Shown: positions 1 through 6,253 of the stretch, in pieces
Layout of the letters: each line of letters opens with the position of its first letter
Numbering within the stretch: position 1 is the first letter of the stretch
From: Acidimicrobiales bacterium
GTDB taxonomy: Bacteria > Actinomycetota > Acidimicrobiia > Acidimicrobiales > JABEUL01
Direction of reading: 5' to 3'
Length of the DNA: 8,368 nt
Assembly (NCBI GenBank): GCA_013044465.1
Contig: JABEUL010000274.1
Location: 1-8,368, forward strand
Notes under the pieces: generated by a model
The model's input: only the letters and a program-made list of their open reading frames with translations
Databases searched by the model: none
What the model was told of the DNA's origin: nothing
Made by a program: the position numbers and the translations under genes

Positions 1-2
1 TA

Positions 3-164
3 GTAGTAGTTGGCCTCATTTTGCTGTTCGGAGGGTCAACACTCCCCCAATTAGCAAGAGGTCTAGGTTAAGCTTCACACGAGTTTAAAAAGGGCCTTCA
101 AGAAGGCGTGGACGAAGACAAAAAGACCGAATCAACCGAAGATACAACTTCGGAAAAAAAATAG
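3..164 (+). pseudogene. tatA: TatA/E-family twin-arginine translocase subunit, 5' partial, interrupted by an in-frame stop
   Basis: The frame beginning at base 3 encodes the end of a transmembrane helix (VVVGLILLFGG), then STLPQLARGLG, a stop codon TAA at 69-71, then ASHEFKKGLQEG and a charged tail rich in D, E, K and T ending at TAG (162-164). The FGG-x-x-LP-x-LARGLG-x-x-x-x-EFKKG pattern is the hallmark of TatA, the small membrane protein that forms the pore for folded twin-arginine substrates: one N-terminal helix, a hinge, an amphipathic helix and an acidic/basic tail. The TAA falls inside the amphipathic helix, and homology resumes in the same frame straight after it. It is therefore a single-codon change, for example CAA (Gln) or GAA (Glu) to TAA, and not a frameshift. 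The start lies outside the window. It could be a true pseudogene, a strain variant or a base-call error. Family call is firm; the status of the stop is unresolved. Confidence 0.72.
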
Positions 165-397
165 CTAATTGCAGCTTATATTTCCTTTTTGGAAGTGATC
201 TTTAACCACATAGATCAGACAATTTTCTCGGTATTGTCAAATTACTGAGTTGTGGCCTATCTGATATTTCTACTGGGACTTTCCTGCAGGGAGGATATAT
301 TCCCCGCGTTAAGTTCAATAAGTTACCTATCTTGGCAGAAGAAAAGGTCTGGCAATTTAGCAGATAATGTTCGCACCAGCTATCACTCTCGTGTAGA
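165..397. other. Intergenic spacer between tatA and ctaC
   Basis: This 233-bp AT-rich stretch holds no recognisable gene, RNA or strong terminator. It should contain the promoter for the ctaC-ctaF operon. A possible -35 is TTGTCA at 234-239, but the best partners 17-18 bp downstream are poor. A 50-codon open frame (252-404, GTG start) runs through it and overlaps the start of ctaC; no good ribosome site precedes it. A minus-strand open frame across 202-516 is partly antisense to the ctaC signal peptide and has no recognisable features. Confidence 0.5.
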
Positions 398-399
398 TT
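394..399 (+). promoter_or_regulatory. Possible -10 element for a leaderless ctaC transcript
   Basis: TAGATT fits the TAnnnT form of actinobacterial -10 boxes and ends 7 nt before an in-frame GTG at 407. Neither the TTG at 398 nor the GTG at 407 has a Shine-Dalgarno sequence, and leaderless messages are common in actinobacteria. This would put the transcription start at or next to the GTG. No convincing -35 hexamer is seen at the matching distance. This is inference from spacing only. Confidence 0.25.
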
Positions 400-1231
400 G
401 GTAACTGTGATTCCATCGGTTTTAAGTCGAATTAGCGCGTCGAAAGTATCGAAGATTTTAAGGGCTCCCAAGGTATTAGTCCTCATAATTTCTGGTGTAT
501 TAATTGGCGGATGCAACCTTCCGACTTTCGGTGGTTACCGTGGCTCGACTACCCAAGCTCAGTCAACTTTCAAACTTTTTTCTTTGTCAGTTATTGCTTC
601 CTTGGTCGTAGGAGCAATTGTGTGGTTACTGATGTTTTGGGCATTTTTCCGCTACCGAAGAAAACGCGGTGATGAGACTATGCCAAAGCAGTTTCACCAG
701 CACCACCTGATCGAAATAATTTACACAGTAATACCTTCGATAATTGTGGCATTTCTTTTTTACTTTACATATGTAACTGAAAATACTGTTGATGCAGTTT
801 CCACCCACCCATTTCTGGATGTGAAAATTACGGCTTTCCAATGGGGATGGGAGTTTCAATATAGTGCTGATGACGGGAGTGGCTACAAGACGACTGTTAT
901 TGGAAATGACATAAGTGGAAGCTATACGCCCCCAGTCATTCCAGTTGCAGTTCTGCCAGTTGACGAAACTATTCGAGTAACTTTAGTTTCAAAAGATGTG
1001 GTGCACGGTTTTTATGTGCCCTCTTTTAACTTCTCTCGCTACGCTCAGCCCGGACAGGTAAATCAGTTCGACTTCAATATTACCAGTGCGGGTTACTACC
1101 CAGGGCGCTGTACTCAGTTTTGCGGTTTATATCATACAGAAATGTTATTTGGGTTTAAGGCAGTTTCAACGTCGCAATTTGATCAATGGATAGCCCAACA
1201 CAACGGCAAAACAATTAGTTCGGGATCTTGA
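398..1231 (+). CDS. ctaC: Cytochrome c oxidase subunit II (lipoprotein type)
   Basis: Subunit II of the aa3-type terminal oxidase. It takes electrons from cytochrome c (in actinobacteria, from the bc1 complex) through its CuA centre and passes them to haem a in subunit I. The 277-residue product has a lipoprotein signal ending in an IGGC lipobox (Cys39), two membrane helices (about 58-83 and 104-125), the subunit II motif HHLIEIIYTVIP before helix 2, an aromatic patch WGWEF (149-153), then the periplasmic cupredoxin domain. CuA ligands are visible: His203, Cys238, Cys242, His246 and Met249. The residue between the two Cys that is normally Glu is Gln240. The start is uncertain: TTG at 398 or GTG at 407, neither with a ribosome site; an in-frame TAA at 365-367 excludes anything further upstream. 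ctaF follows after 30 bp. The ctaC-ctaF pairing without ctaD matches mycobacterial gene order. Confidence 0.96.
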   Translation: MVTVIPSVLSRISASKVSKILRAPKVLVLIISGVLIGGCNLPTFGGYRGSTTQAQSTFKLFSLSVIASLVVGAIVWLLMFWAFFRYRRKRGDETMPKQFHQHHLIEIIYTVIPSIIVAFLFYFTYVTENTVDAVSTHPFLDVKITAFQWGWEFQYSADDGSGYKTTVIGNDISGSYTPPVIPVAVLPVDETIRVTLVSKDVVHGFYVPSFNFSRYAQPGQVNQFDFNITSAGYYPGRCTQFCGLYHTEMLFGFKAVSTSQFDQWIAQHNGKTISSGS

Positions 1232-1250
1232 GAGTGAAGTTAATAAATTC

Positions 1251-1257
1251 AAGGAGG
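1251..1257 (+). promoter_or_regulatory. Ribosome binding site of ctaF
   Basis: AAGGAGG, a near-perfect Shine-Dalgarno sequence, stands 4 nt before the ATG at 1262. It fixes the ctaF start and contrasts with ctaC, which has no such site. Confidence 0.85.
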
Positions 1258-1261
1258 CATA

Positions 1262-1654
1262 ATGCGATTTGAAGGTCGAGTCCTACTTATCATTGCGGCA
1301 TTCTTTGCAACGCTATTTGTTGTTTACGGTGTTTGGAGCCACGAATGGGCAGGCACAGCTATGTTGGGCGGAAGCTCACTTTTAGGAGCGTTTCCTGGGA
1401 CTTATTACTTGTGGTGGTCTCATCGGATGGACCCTCGTGAAGAGGACAAAGAAGACGGTTCATTGAGTGAAGGTGCAGGAGTAATTGCAGCTTTTCCTGA
1501 CTCTTCAATTTGGCCCTTTGTTTTTGGAATGGGTTGTGCAAGTTTTGGGCTGGCCCTTGTTTTTGGACTGTGGACTGCATTTCTAGGGGGGGCACTAGTA
1601 ATATCGGCCATGATTGGCATAGCTACGGAGTCTCGGCGCGGCGGCGCAATCTAG
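1262..1654 (+). CDS. ctaF: Cytochrome c oxidase subunit IV, actinobacterial type
   Basis: Small integral-membrane subunit of the actinobacterial aa3 oxidase, thought to stabilise the complex; it carries no redox centre. The 130-residue product has four predicted membrane helices (about 6-24, 31-53, 84-105 and 106-121). Family signatures are VVYGVW near residues 20-25, then WWSHRMDPREEDKEDG (51-66) followed by the conserved SEGAG (69-73). The RxDPRxED block and SEGAG are diagnostic for this actinobacteria-restricted family and unrelated to the subunit IV of proteobacteria. Length is as expected (about 130-140 residues). It lies 30 bp after ctaC and 22 bp before the MBL-Rieske gene, so all three are probably cotranscribed. 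This gene is the best taxonomic marker in the window. Confidence 0.94.
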   Translation: MRFEGRVLLIIAAFFATLFVVYGVWSHEWAGTAMLGGSSLLGAFPGTYYLWWSHRMDPREEDKEDGSLSEGAGVIAAFPDSSIWPFVFGMGCASFGLALVFGLWTAFLGGALVISAMIGIATESRRGGAI

Positions 1655-1665
1655 ATATTTATCCT

Positions 1666-1670
1666 AGGGG
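1666..1670 (+). promoter_or_regulatory. Ribosome binding site supporting a TTG start at 1677
   Basis: AGGGG lies 6 nt upstream of TTG 1677. The next in-frame Met codon is at residue 89, beyond the metal-binding motif. The TTG is therefore the only start that preserves the N-terminal strand of the MBL fold (ITYIGHAG). Confidence 0.6.
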
Positions 1671-1676
1671 ACTCGT

Positions 1677-3218
1677 TTGCAGATCACATATATTGGCCAT
1701 GCTGGACTTTATCTCGATAGCGAGTGCGGTTCGATTTTATGTGATCCTTGGTTTAACTCGGCATACCTAGCGTCATGGTTCCCATATCCATCGAATAAGA
1801 ACATCGACATAGAAAGCATCTCTAAACCAAATTATCTTTATATTTCACATCTCCATTTAGACCATTTTGATCCGGCATTTTTAAAAAAATATATCAGCAA
1901 ACAAGCAACGGTTTTACTACCTGAATTTGGCACCAGCCATATGAGAGATGCACTATCGGATTTGGGCTTCAAGTACTTTATCGATACTAAAAATGGCGAG
2001 GATATGGTACTGGATGGCGGGTATCGAGTAATGGTAAATTCTCTTTCCTCACCCACCGACGGGCCCTTGGGAGATTCCGTATTGGCCGTAGACGACGGAG
2101 TGGCAAAGGTACTTAATCAAAATGATGCCAGGCCAACAAATCTTGCTTTGCTAAATAATTTCGGTGTCTATGACGCTCACTTCTTACAATTCTCGGGTGC
2201 AATTTGGTTTCCTATGGTCTATAGATATGACAAAAATCTCAAAGACCGGCTGGCCAGAGCAAAGCGGAAGAACCAATTAGAACGGGCTTGCCAGTATGTT
2301 AAGGCAATTGGAGCGAAAAATGTGTTTCCCTCGGCTGGCCCTCCTTGCTTTTTGGATGAATCCCTATTTGAACTCAATGATTTCTCTGATCCATCGAGCT
2401 TAAATGGAAGCGAAACTAATATATTTTGCGATGCCAGGGTATTTATTGGGCATTTGTTGGAAAATGGTATTGAGAATTCACATCTCATCGGACCTAACTC
2501 GAAAATTAAAATTGGCAAAGAGTATTTGGATATCGACAGTCCTGAGGATCTAAGAAATGCCTACGAAAAAAAGCGCCAGTACCTGGTTTCATACCAAGAA
2601 CAGGTTGCCCCCCAGATCGAAGCTGAAAAAAAGTTATGGCCTAAACTTCGTTCAGGAGAGATGTTTCAGATCATGAAGGAATGGTTTGAACCTTTGATAA
2701 AAAGTGCCCCACTCACGTGTAGAGGAATAAATGGGAGGATCTTGCTATCTAGTTCAAACGGAGAGTTTGTCCTAGATTTTCTAACCCAAGAAGTCGAGCC
2801 TTACGAAGGGCAGAGTTGCCGGTTTAGATTTTATTTTCAAGATGGAGTCATGGAGTACTGCTTGGCCAATAGGGTGGAAGACTGGGTAAACATGGCATTT
2901 TTATCTTGCCGATTCGAAGCTGAGCGAGAGGGACCTTATAACGAGTATGTTTATAGTTTTTTCAAGTCGCTCTCAGAGATGCGAATGGAATTTGTTGAGA
3001 ATTACTACAGTCGTGATACGCCGGTTGGTGAAACCATCGAATGCGAAGGGTACAAGATTCAGCGGTACTGCCCACATTTAAGGGCAGACCTTACGGAGTT
3101 CGGCTATGTCGAAAACGGGGTTTTGACCTGCAAACTACACGGTTGGCGCTTTGATCTGGACTCTGGGAAGTGCCTAACTTCACAGGACCGTAAGTTGTTC
3201 TCTGAGCCGATTGACTAA
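1677..3218 (+). CDS. MBL-fold/Rieske [2Fe-2S] protein, CMP-Neu5Ac hydroxylase (CMAH)-like with permuted domain order
   Basis: A 513-residue protein, probably a cytoplasmic oxygen-dependent hydroxylase; substrate unknown. The N-terminal metallo-beta-lactamase fold opens with ITYIGHAG and carries the metal motif HLHLDH (58-63), then DGPLGDS (128-134) and LNQNDARP (146-153). The segment up to about residue 225 (FSGAIWFPMVYRYD, then a Lys/Arg-rich helix, then NVFPSAGPPCF) resembles the MBL part of CMAH. Residues about 330-445 resemble the CMAH C-terminal region (VEDWVNMAFLSCRFEAEREG). A Rieske cluster site follows at the C-terminus: Cys465-Pro-His467 and Cys485-x-x-His488 with HGWRFDLDSG. In animal CMAH the Rieske domain comes first, so the order is permuted here. 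There is no signal peptide. It lies 22 bp after ctaF and is probably in the same operon. Domain calls are firm; the CMAH relationship is from memory of that family, and the function is open. Confidence 0.85.
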   Translation: MQITYIGHAGLYLDSECGSILCDPWFNSAYLASWFPYPSNKNIDIESISKPNYLYISHLHLDHFDPAFLKKYISKQATVLLPEFGTSHMRDALSDLGFKYFIDTKNGEDMVLDGGYRVMVNSLSSPTDGPLGDSVLAVDDGVAKVLNQNDARPTNLALLNNFGVYDAHFLQFSGAIWFPMVYRYDKNLKDRLARAKRKNQLERACQYVKAIGAKNVFPSAGPPCFLDESLFELNDFSDPSSLNGSETNIFCDARVFIGHLLENGIENSHLIGPNSKIKIGKEYLDIDSPEDLRNAYEKKRQYLVSYQEQVAPQIEAEKKLWPKLRSGEMFQIMKEWFEPLIKSAPLTCRGINGRILLSSSNGEFVLDFLTQEVEPYEGQSCRFRFYFQDGVMEYCLANRVEDWVNMAFLSCRFEAEREGPYNEYVYSFFKSLSEMRMEFVENYYSRDTPVGETIECEGYKIQRYCPHLRADLTEFGYVENGVLTCKLHGWRFDLDSGKCLTSQDRKLFSEPID

Positions 3219-3244
3219 TTCCAGAATCCAGATCGAAGGATTTA

Positions 3245-3261
3245 TCACTATTTTTTAGTGA
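3245..3261. terminator. Small hairpin at the convergent junction, possible bidirectional terminator
   Basis: TCACTA (3245-3250) and TAGTGA (3256-3261) are perfect inverted repeats around a five-base loop. The hairpin sits between two convergent genes whose stops are 36 bp apart, and it contains the stop codon of the enoyl-CoA hydratase gene. It lacks a clear U-tract on either strand and the stem is short and AT-rich, so terminator function is only suggested by position. Confidence 0.35.
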
Positions 3262-4022
3262 AGAGCCCAGTTAGGTTTTCTTTTTTCAGCGAAGGCAATT
3301 GCACCTTCCATGGCATCGGGACTTGCAAAGATCTTTCCAAAAGCCTCGTTGGAAATAGCCCAACCCTCTTTTTCATCTTTTCCTAGACTTGCATACATGA
3401 CCTTTTTTGATGCTCTGACTGCAAGAGGTGCATTTTCAGCAATTTTTTGAGCAAGTTCTAGAGCTGCTTCCATTAGTTGTTCGTGTGGCACCACTTTGTT
3501 TACTAAACCTAAGTTGAATGCTCGAGATGCGTCAATAGGATCTCCCGTTAAGGCTAATTCAAGGGCCACTGAAAGGGGAAGGCGTCTTGGAAGTCGAATT
3601 AAACCTCCACCTCCAGCAATTAGTCCCCTTTTGACTTCGGGGATTCCAAATGTGGCATGTTCACTTGCTACCACTAAGTCACATGAGAGCATAATCTCAC
3701 ACCCTCCGGCAAATGCCGCACCGTTGATGGCTGCAATTATGGGTTTTGGAAAATCTCTGGTTGCGATACTGGCAAAACCTCCTTTGGCTCCAACTATCTC
3801 TCCAACCTGGCCTGAAGCAAAAGCCTTTAGGTCCATCCCGGCACAAAATGCCTTGTCGCCAGCCCCAGTTAGCACTACTACCCAAACTTCGTCGTCGTTT
3901 TCAATTGCGTCGAGGGCTTCGCCGATAGCTGTTGAAGTTGGGCCATCAATGGCGTTTCTGGCCTCTGGCCTGTTAATGGTGATTATCTCAACATTTCCCA
4001 CCCGCTTAGTGTCAACTGACAT
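3255..4022 (-). CDS. Enoyl-CoA hydratase/isomerase (crotonase family)
   Basis: Probably adds water to a trans-2-enoyl-CoA, the second step of beta-oxidation, in the cytoplasm. The 255-residue product is the usual family length and aligns throughout: ITINRPEARNA (14-24), oxyanion-hole segment AFCAGMDLKAF (58-68), NGAAFAGGCEI (100-110), FGIPEVKRGL (125-134), GGGGLIRLPR and LTGDPIDA (158-165). Both catalytic Glu positions of the rat mitochondrial enzyme are kept, as Glu109 and Glu129, which favours a true hydratase over an isomerase or hydrolase. The ATG start has AAAAGGAG 6 nt upstream. It lies 43 bp after the thiolase-like gene and is probably the last gene of that operon. Substrate chain or ring type cannot be read from the sequence. 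FadB-like or EchA-like naming would be arbitrary. Confidence 0.93.
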   Translation of the reverse strand: MSVDTKRVGNVEIITINRPEARNAIDGPTSTAIGEALDAIENDDEVWVVVLTGAGDKAFCAGMDLKAFASGQVGEIVGAKGGFASIATRDFPKPIIAAINGAAFAGGCEIMLSCDLVVASEHATFGIPEVKRGLIAGGGGLIRLPRRLPLSVALELALTGDPIDASRAFNLGLVNKVVPHEQLMEAALELAQKIAENAPLAVRASKKVMYASLGKDEKEGWAISNEAFGKIFASPDAMEGAIAFAEKRKPNWALH

Positions 4023-4028
4023 ATTGTT

Positions 4029-4036
4029 CTCCTTTT
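4029..4036 (-). promoter_or_regulatory. Ribosome binding site of the enoyl-CoA hydratase
   Basis: On the minus strand AAAAGGAG precedes the ATG at 4022 by 6 nt. It supports independent initiation on a polycistronic message, since the upstream gene ends 43 bp away. Confidence 0.75.
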
Positions 4037-4043
4037 GTAATCA

Positions 4044-4057
4044 AACTATTTATAGTT
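4044..4057. repeat. AT-rich inverted repeat in the gap between the thiolase-like gene and the hydratase gene
   Basis: AACTAT and ATAGTT are 6-bp inverted arms separated by TT. The two-base loop is too tight for a stable RNA hairpin, so a protein site or chance is as likely. It lies just upstream of the hydratase ribosome site. Confidence 0.3.
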
Positions 4058-4065
4058 CCAATAAT

Positions 4066-5577
4066 TTATATTCGGCTCCAACAAATTGGATCTCCACCGA
4101 TCTTTACTTTCTCACCAGCCAGATTTACTCCAGTTAGGTCAGAGAGATCATTTGGGTTTGCAGCTAATGCAATACGTTTAGGCCCATTGATCTCGACAAT
4201 TGCCGGGGCCATAAATACATTCCCATCGGGCCCGTAACAAATAGAAGATGCAATAACTCTCCCTTCGCCTTCAAATCCTTTAATCGAATCAAGGCTATCC
4301 ACCGATTCAACTGCTGCACCGTCAATTTTTATCTGCTCCTCGGTTAAATCTCCATGCACAAATCCTCCCTCAGGTGGGTCTGCGCCATAGAGGCCGTAGC
4401 TGTGCTTAGTTGCAAACCAACCTAAAGCGCTGACAAGCCCTAAACCTTCACTTTCTTGGATTTTAGATGCCATTGATACGATTCCATGAGTGGTGTAATT
4501 GTTCCCAGGTCCCCCGAAGTAGGGGAGACCACCAGTTACGGTGAGACCACGACTATCATTGTGATCTATTCCAATTTCTCTACAGGCCAGTTGCACAGCA
4601 GATGGGAAACATGAATAAAGCTCAAGAAAATCTACGTCGTCGATGGTTTTGTTAGCAAGAGATAGCGTGAGAGATGATGCAGCACTAATGGCGGGTGATC
4701 TGGAAAGATCCGGCCTAGTTGAAACGAACCAAGCATCTGTTGCATCTGCTCCACTGATTGGAAATACAACTTGCTTTGATAGATTTAACTTATTTGCAAT
4801 TTCAAGAGATGTCACTATAATTGCTGCCCCCTGGTCGCTTCCTAAAAAAGCACAGAGTCTTTTCGTGTAAGGTTCTGCAATCATCCTGTTCTTAGGCCCT
4901 GCGGAAAAAAGTTCATCAACTGAAGCTCTCTCTTTGAACCAGGCATATTTATTGGTTGATGCAACTGCAGCAAATGGGGCAAAAAGCTCGGCAGCTACTT
5001 TTCGCTGCTGAACCATTGATCGCCCATTTGCATGGGCTATGGCAGATTCAAAAAGTGGATATACGTGGGCGGGGGATAAAAGCCCTGCAGAGGCTTCTGC
5101 ACTTGACATGCCGGCTTTGTCAACACCGATAACTTCATCGGGTTCAAAGTCATTTTGAAGATTAGGTTGGCCACTTGACACTTCTCCGCTTTCCTTAAGC
5201 TTCTTCCACTCTCTTGATGACCGCATGGCCTCGGCACCTGCAATTAGAACTGCTAAGGTCTCGCCGTTTGCGATTCTTTGACTGGTTTTGTTTACTAAAT
5301 ACTGAGGAGTATTGCCTCCAACAGATGTTGTATAACATTTCGCAGTGTTGATGTTGAGGCGGTTGGCTAATTCCCCAGCAGGGCTCGGCCCAACTCTTCC
5401 TAATATATTTACTACTACGACTTCGTTGATTTGATCTCTTATTCCAGGTGCGGAGTCAAAAGCTTCTTCTGCAGCCCGTTGGGCTAAATCAAGTGGTCTT
5501 AGAATTGTTTCTCTCTCAATGGACTGTCCAAAGGAAATAATTACCGGGATTTGCGCTGGATCAATTCGACTGGCCAC
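4066..5577 (-). CDS. Thiolase-like protein, TLP1 type (annotated elsewhere as acetyl-CoA acetyltransferase); catalytic residues missing
   Basis: A 503-residue thiolase-fold protein with an extra C-terminal domain of roughly 80-90 residues (from about 415; GEGRVIASSICYGPDGNVF), the architecture of mycobacterial thiolase-like protein 1. Thiolase landmarks can be placed but are altered. The nucleophilic-Cys segment reads TTSVGGNTPQ (83-92) with Gly where Cys is expected. The NEAF-type loop reads ELYSCFPSAVQ (319-329). The GHP motif reads GGLPYFGGPGNN (349-360), with Gly356 in place of the catalytic His. It therefore probably does not cleave 3-ketoacyl-CoA by the standard mechanism; it may bind acyl-CoA or act with partner enzymes. 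The GTG start is preceded by AAAGGA (5586-5591) with an 8-nt spacer, and the gene overlaps tetR by 17 nt. Fold and family are fairly secure; the activity is unknown. Confidence 0.85.
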   Translation of the reverse strand: MASRIDPAQIPVIISFGQSIERETILRPLDLAQRAAEEAFDSAPGIRDQINEVVVVNILGRVGPSPAGELANRLNINTAKCYTTSVGGNTPQYLVNKTSQRIANGETLAVLIAGAEAMRSSREWKKLKESGEVSSGQPNLQNDFEPDEVIGVDKAGMSSAEASAGLLSPAHVYPLFESAIAHANGRSMVQQRKVAAELFAPFAAVASTNKYAWFKERASVDELFSAGPKNRMIAEPYTKRLCAFLGSDQGAAIIVTSLEIANKLNLSKQVVFPISGADATDAWFVSTRPDLSRSPAISAASSLTLSLANKTIDDVDFLELYSCFPSAVQLACREIGIDHNDSRGLTVTGGLPYFGGPGNNYTTHGIVSMASKIQESEGLGLVSALGWFATKHSYGLYGADPPEGGFVHGDLTEEQIKIDGAAVESVDSLDSIKGFEGEGRVIASSICYGPDGNVFMAPAIVEINGPKRIALAANPNDLSDLTGVNLAGEKVKIGGDPICWSRI

Positions 5578-6253
5578 TGGAGCGGTCCTTTCTTCTTGGA
5601 AGCAGTCCCTCTAGGAGTAACTTTATTACAAAATCAGCCACAACACTTGCCGGCAAACCATCGTCGGTCTCTAATCGACGATGAGCAAATTCTGTTATAA
5701 GAGCTGCTATAGAAAAAGCCACAAGGTGCGGCGGCGCATCAATGATCTCGCCTTTTTCTTGGTAGTGAGTAACCACAGCCTCGACATCACCTACGAATCC
5801 TTCATAGATTCGAAACAGATGAGCTTCGAATCTATCGCCTAAGGCATAAGAGTCTCTGAAAAGTAGCTTAACTAGTGCCTTGTCTGCTTCAAAGAATTCA
5901 AATGTTGCTTGAACTGCTGCTTGAAAAGACTGGTCCGGTCTAGTAGTGGCATCTTTTCTAGCTGCGTAGATGTAATCCTTTAAAGCTTGTTCCTCAACTG
6001 TCATTAACTCATGAAAGAGCGCATCTTTTGAATCGAAATACCAATAAATAGAGCCATATGAAAGGTTCGCATCCTTGGCAATATCAGCAATTGTGGTGGA
6101 GTGGAAACCTTTGGTTGAAAATACTCTTTTAGCTGCGGCCAGTATTTCACTCCTTCTCACGTCTTTATCAGCATCAGATATAGCGCGCTTTAGTGTTCTC
6201 TCTTGCGGAGAGGCATCGTTTGATTTTTGATGTTTTTGCTGCTCTGTCACCAT
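5561..6253 (-). CDS. TetR/AcrR-family transcriptional regulator
   Basis: A 230-residue repressor-type protein, likely local regulator of the acyl-CoA operon that contains it. The N-terminal DNA-binding domain is clear: RRSEILAAAKRVFSTKGF, then the helix-turn-helix IADIAKDANLSYGSIYWYF (about 55-73) and DSKDALFHELM. The remaining ~150 residues are the variable ligand-binding/dimerisation region; in this setting an acyl-CoA ligand is the reasonable guess. I chose ATG 6253 because it forms TAATG with the stop codon of the acyl-CoA dehydrogenase, a typical coupled junction; a GTG at 6277 would add eight residues with no better ribosome site. The 3' end overlaps the thiolase-like gene by 17 nt. A Lys/Gln/Ser-rich tail of about 30 residues precedes the DNA-binding domain. 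Confidence 0.92.
   Translation of the reverse strand: MVTEQQKHQKSNDASPQERTLKRAISDADKDVRRSEILAAAKRVFSTKGFHSTTIADIAKDANLSYGSIYWYFDSKDALFHELMTVEEQALKDYIYAARKDATTRPDQSFQAAVQATFEFFEADKALVKLLFRDSYALGDRFEAHLFRIYEGFVGDVEAVVTHYQEKGEIIDAPPHLVAFSIAALITEFAHRRLETDDGLPASVVADFVIKLLLEGLLPRRKDRSSGQSN

Noticed and set aside
148..196. Possible hairpin after tatA (CTTCGGAAA... and ...TTTCC...GGAAG)
   Set aside because: Pairing is too imperfect and AT-only in the middle to call a terminator.
202..516. Minus-strand open frame of 104 codons opposite the ctaC leader
   Set aside because: No recognisable domain; the first third is antisense to the ctaC signal peptide, and the ctaC reading is strongly supported.
1510..1770. 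Plus-strand 86-codon frame spanning the end of ctaF and the start of the MBL-Rieske gene
   Set aside because: Overlaps two well-supported genes in another frame and shows no family features.
3496..4137. Plus-strand open frame of 213 codons across the hydratase gene
   Set aside because: Exactly antisense to a well-conserved crotonase with both catalytic Glu residues; its composition (Pro/Ser/Thr-rich) is typical of a shadow frame.
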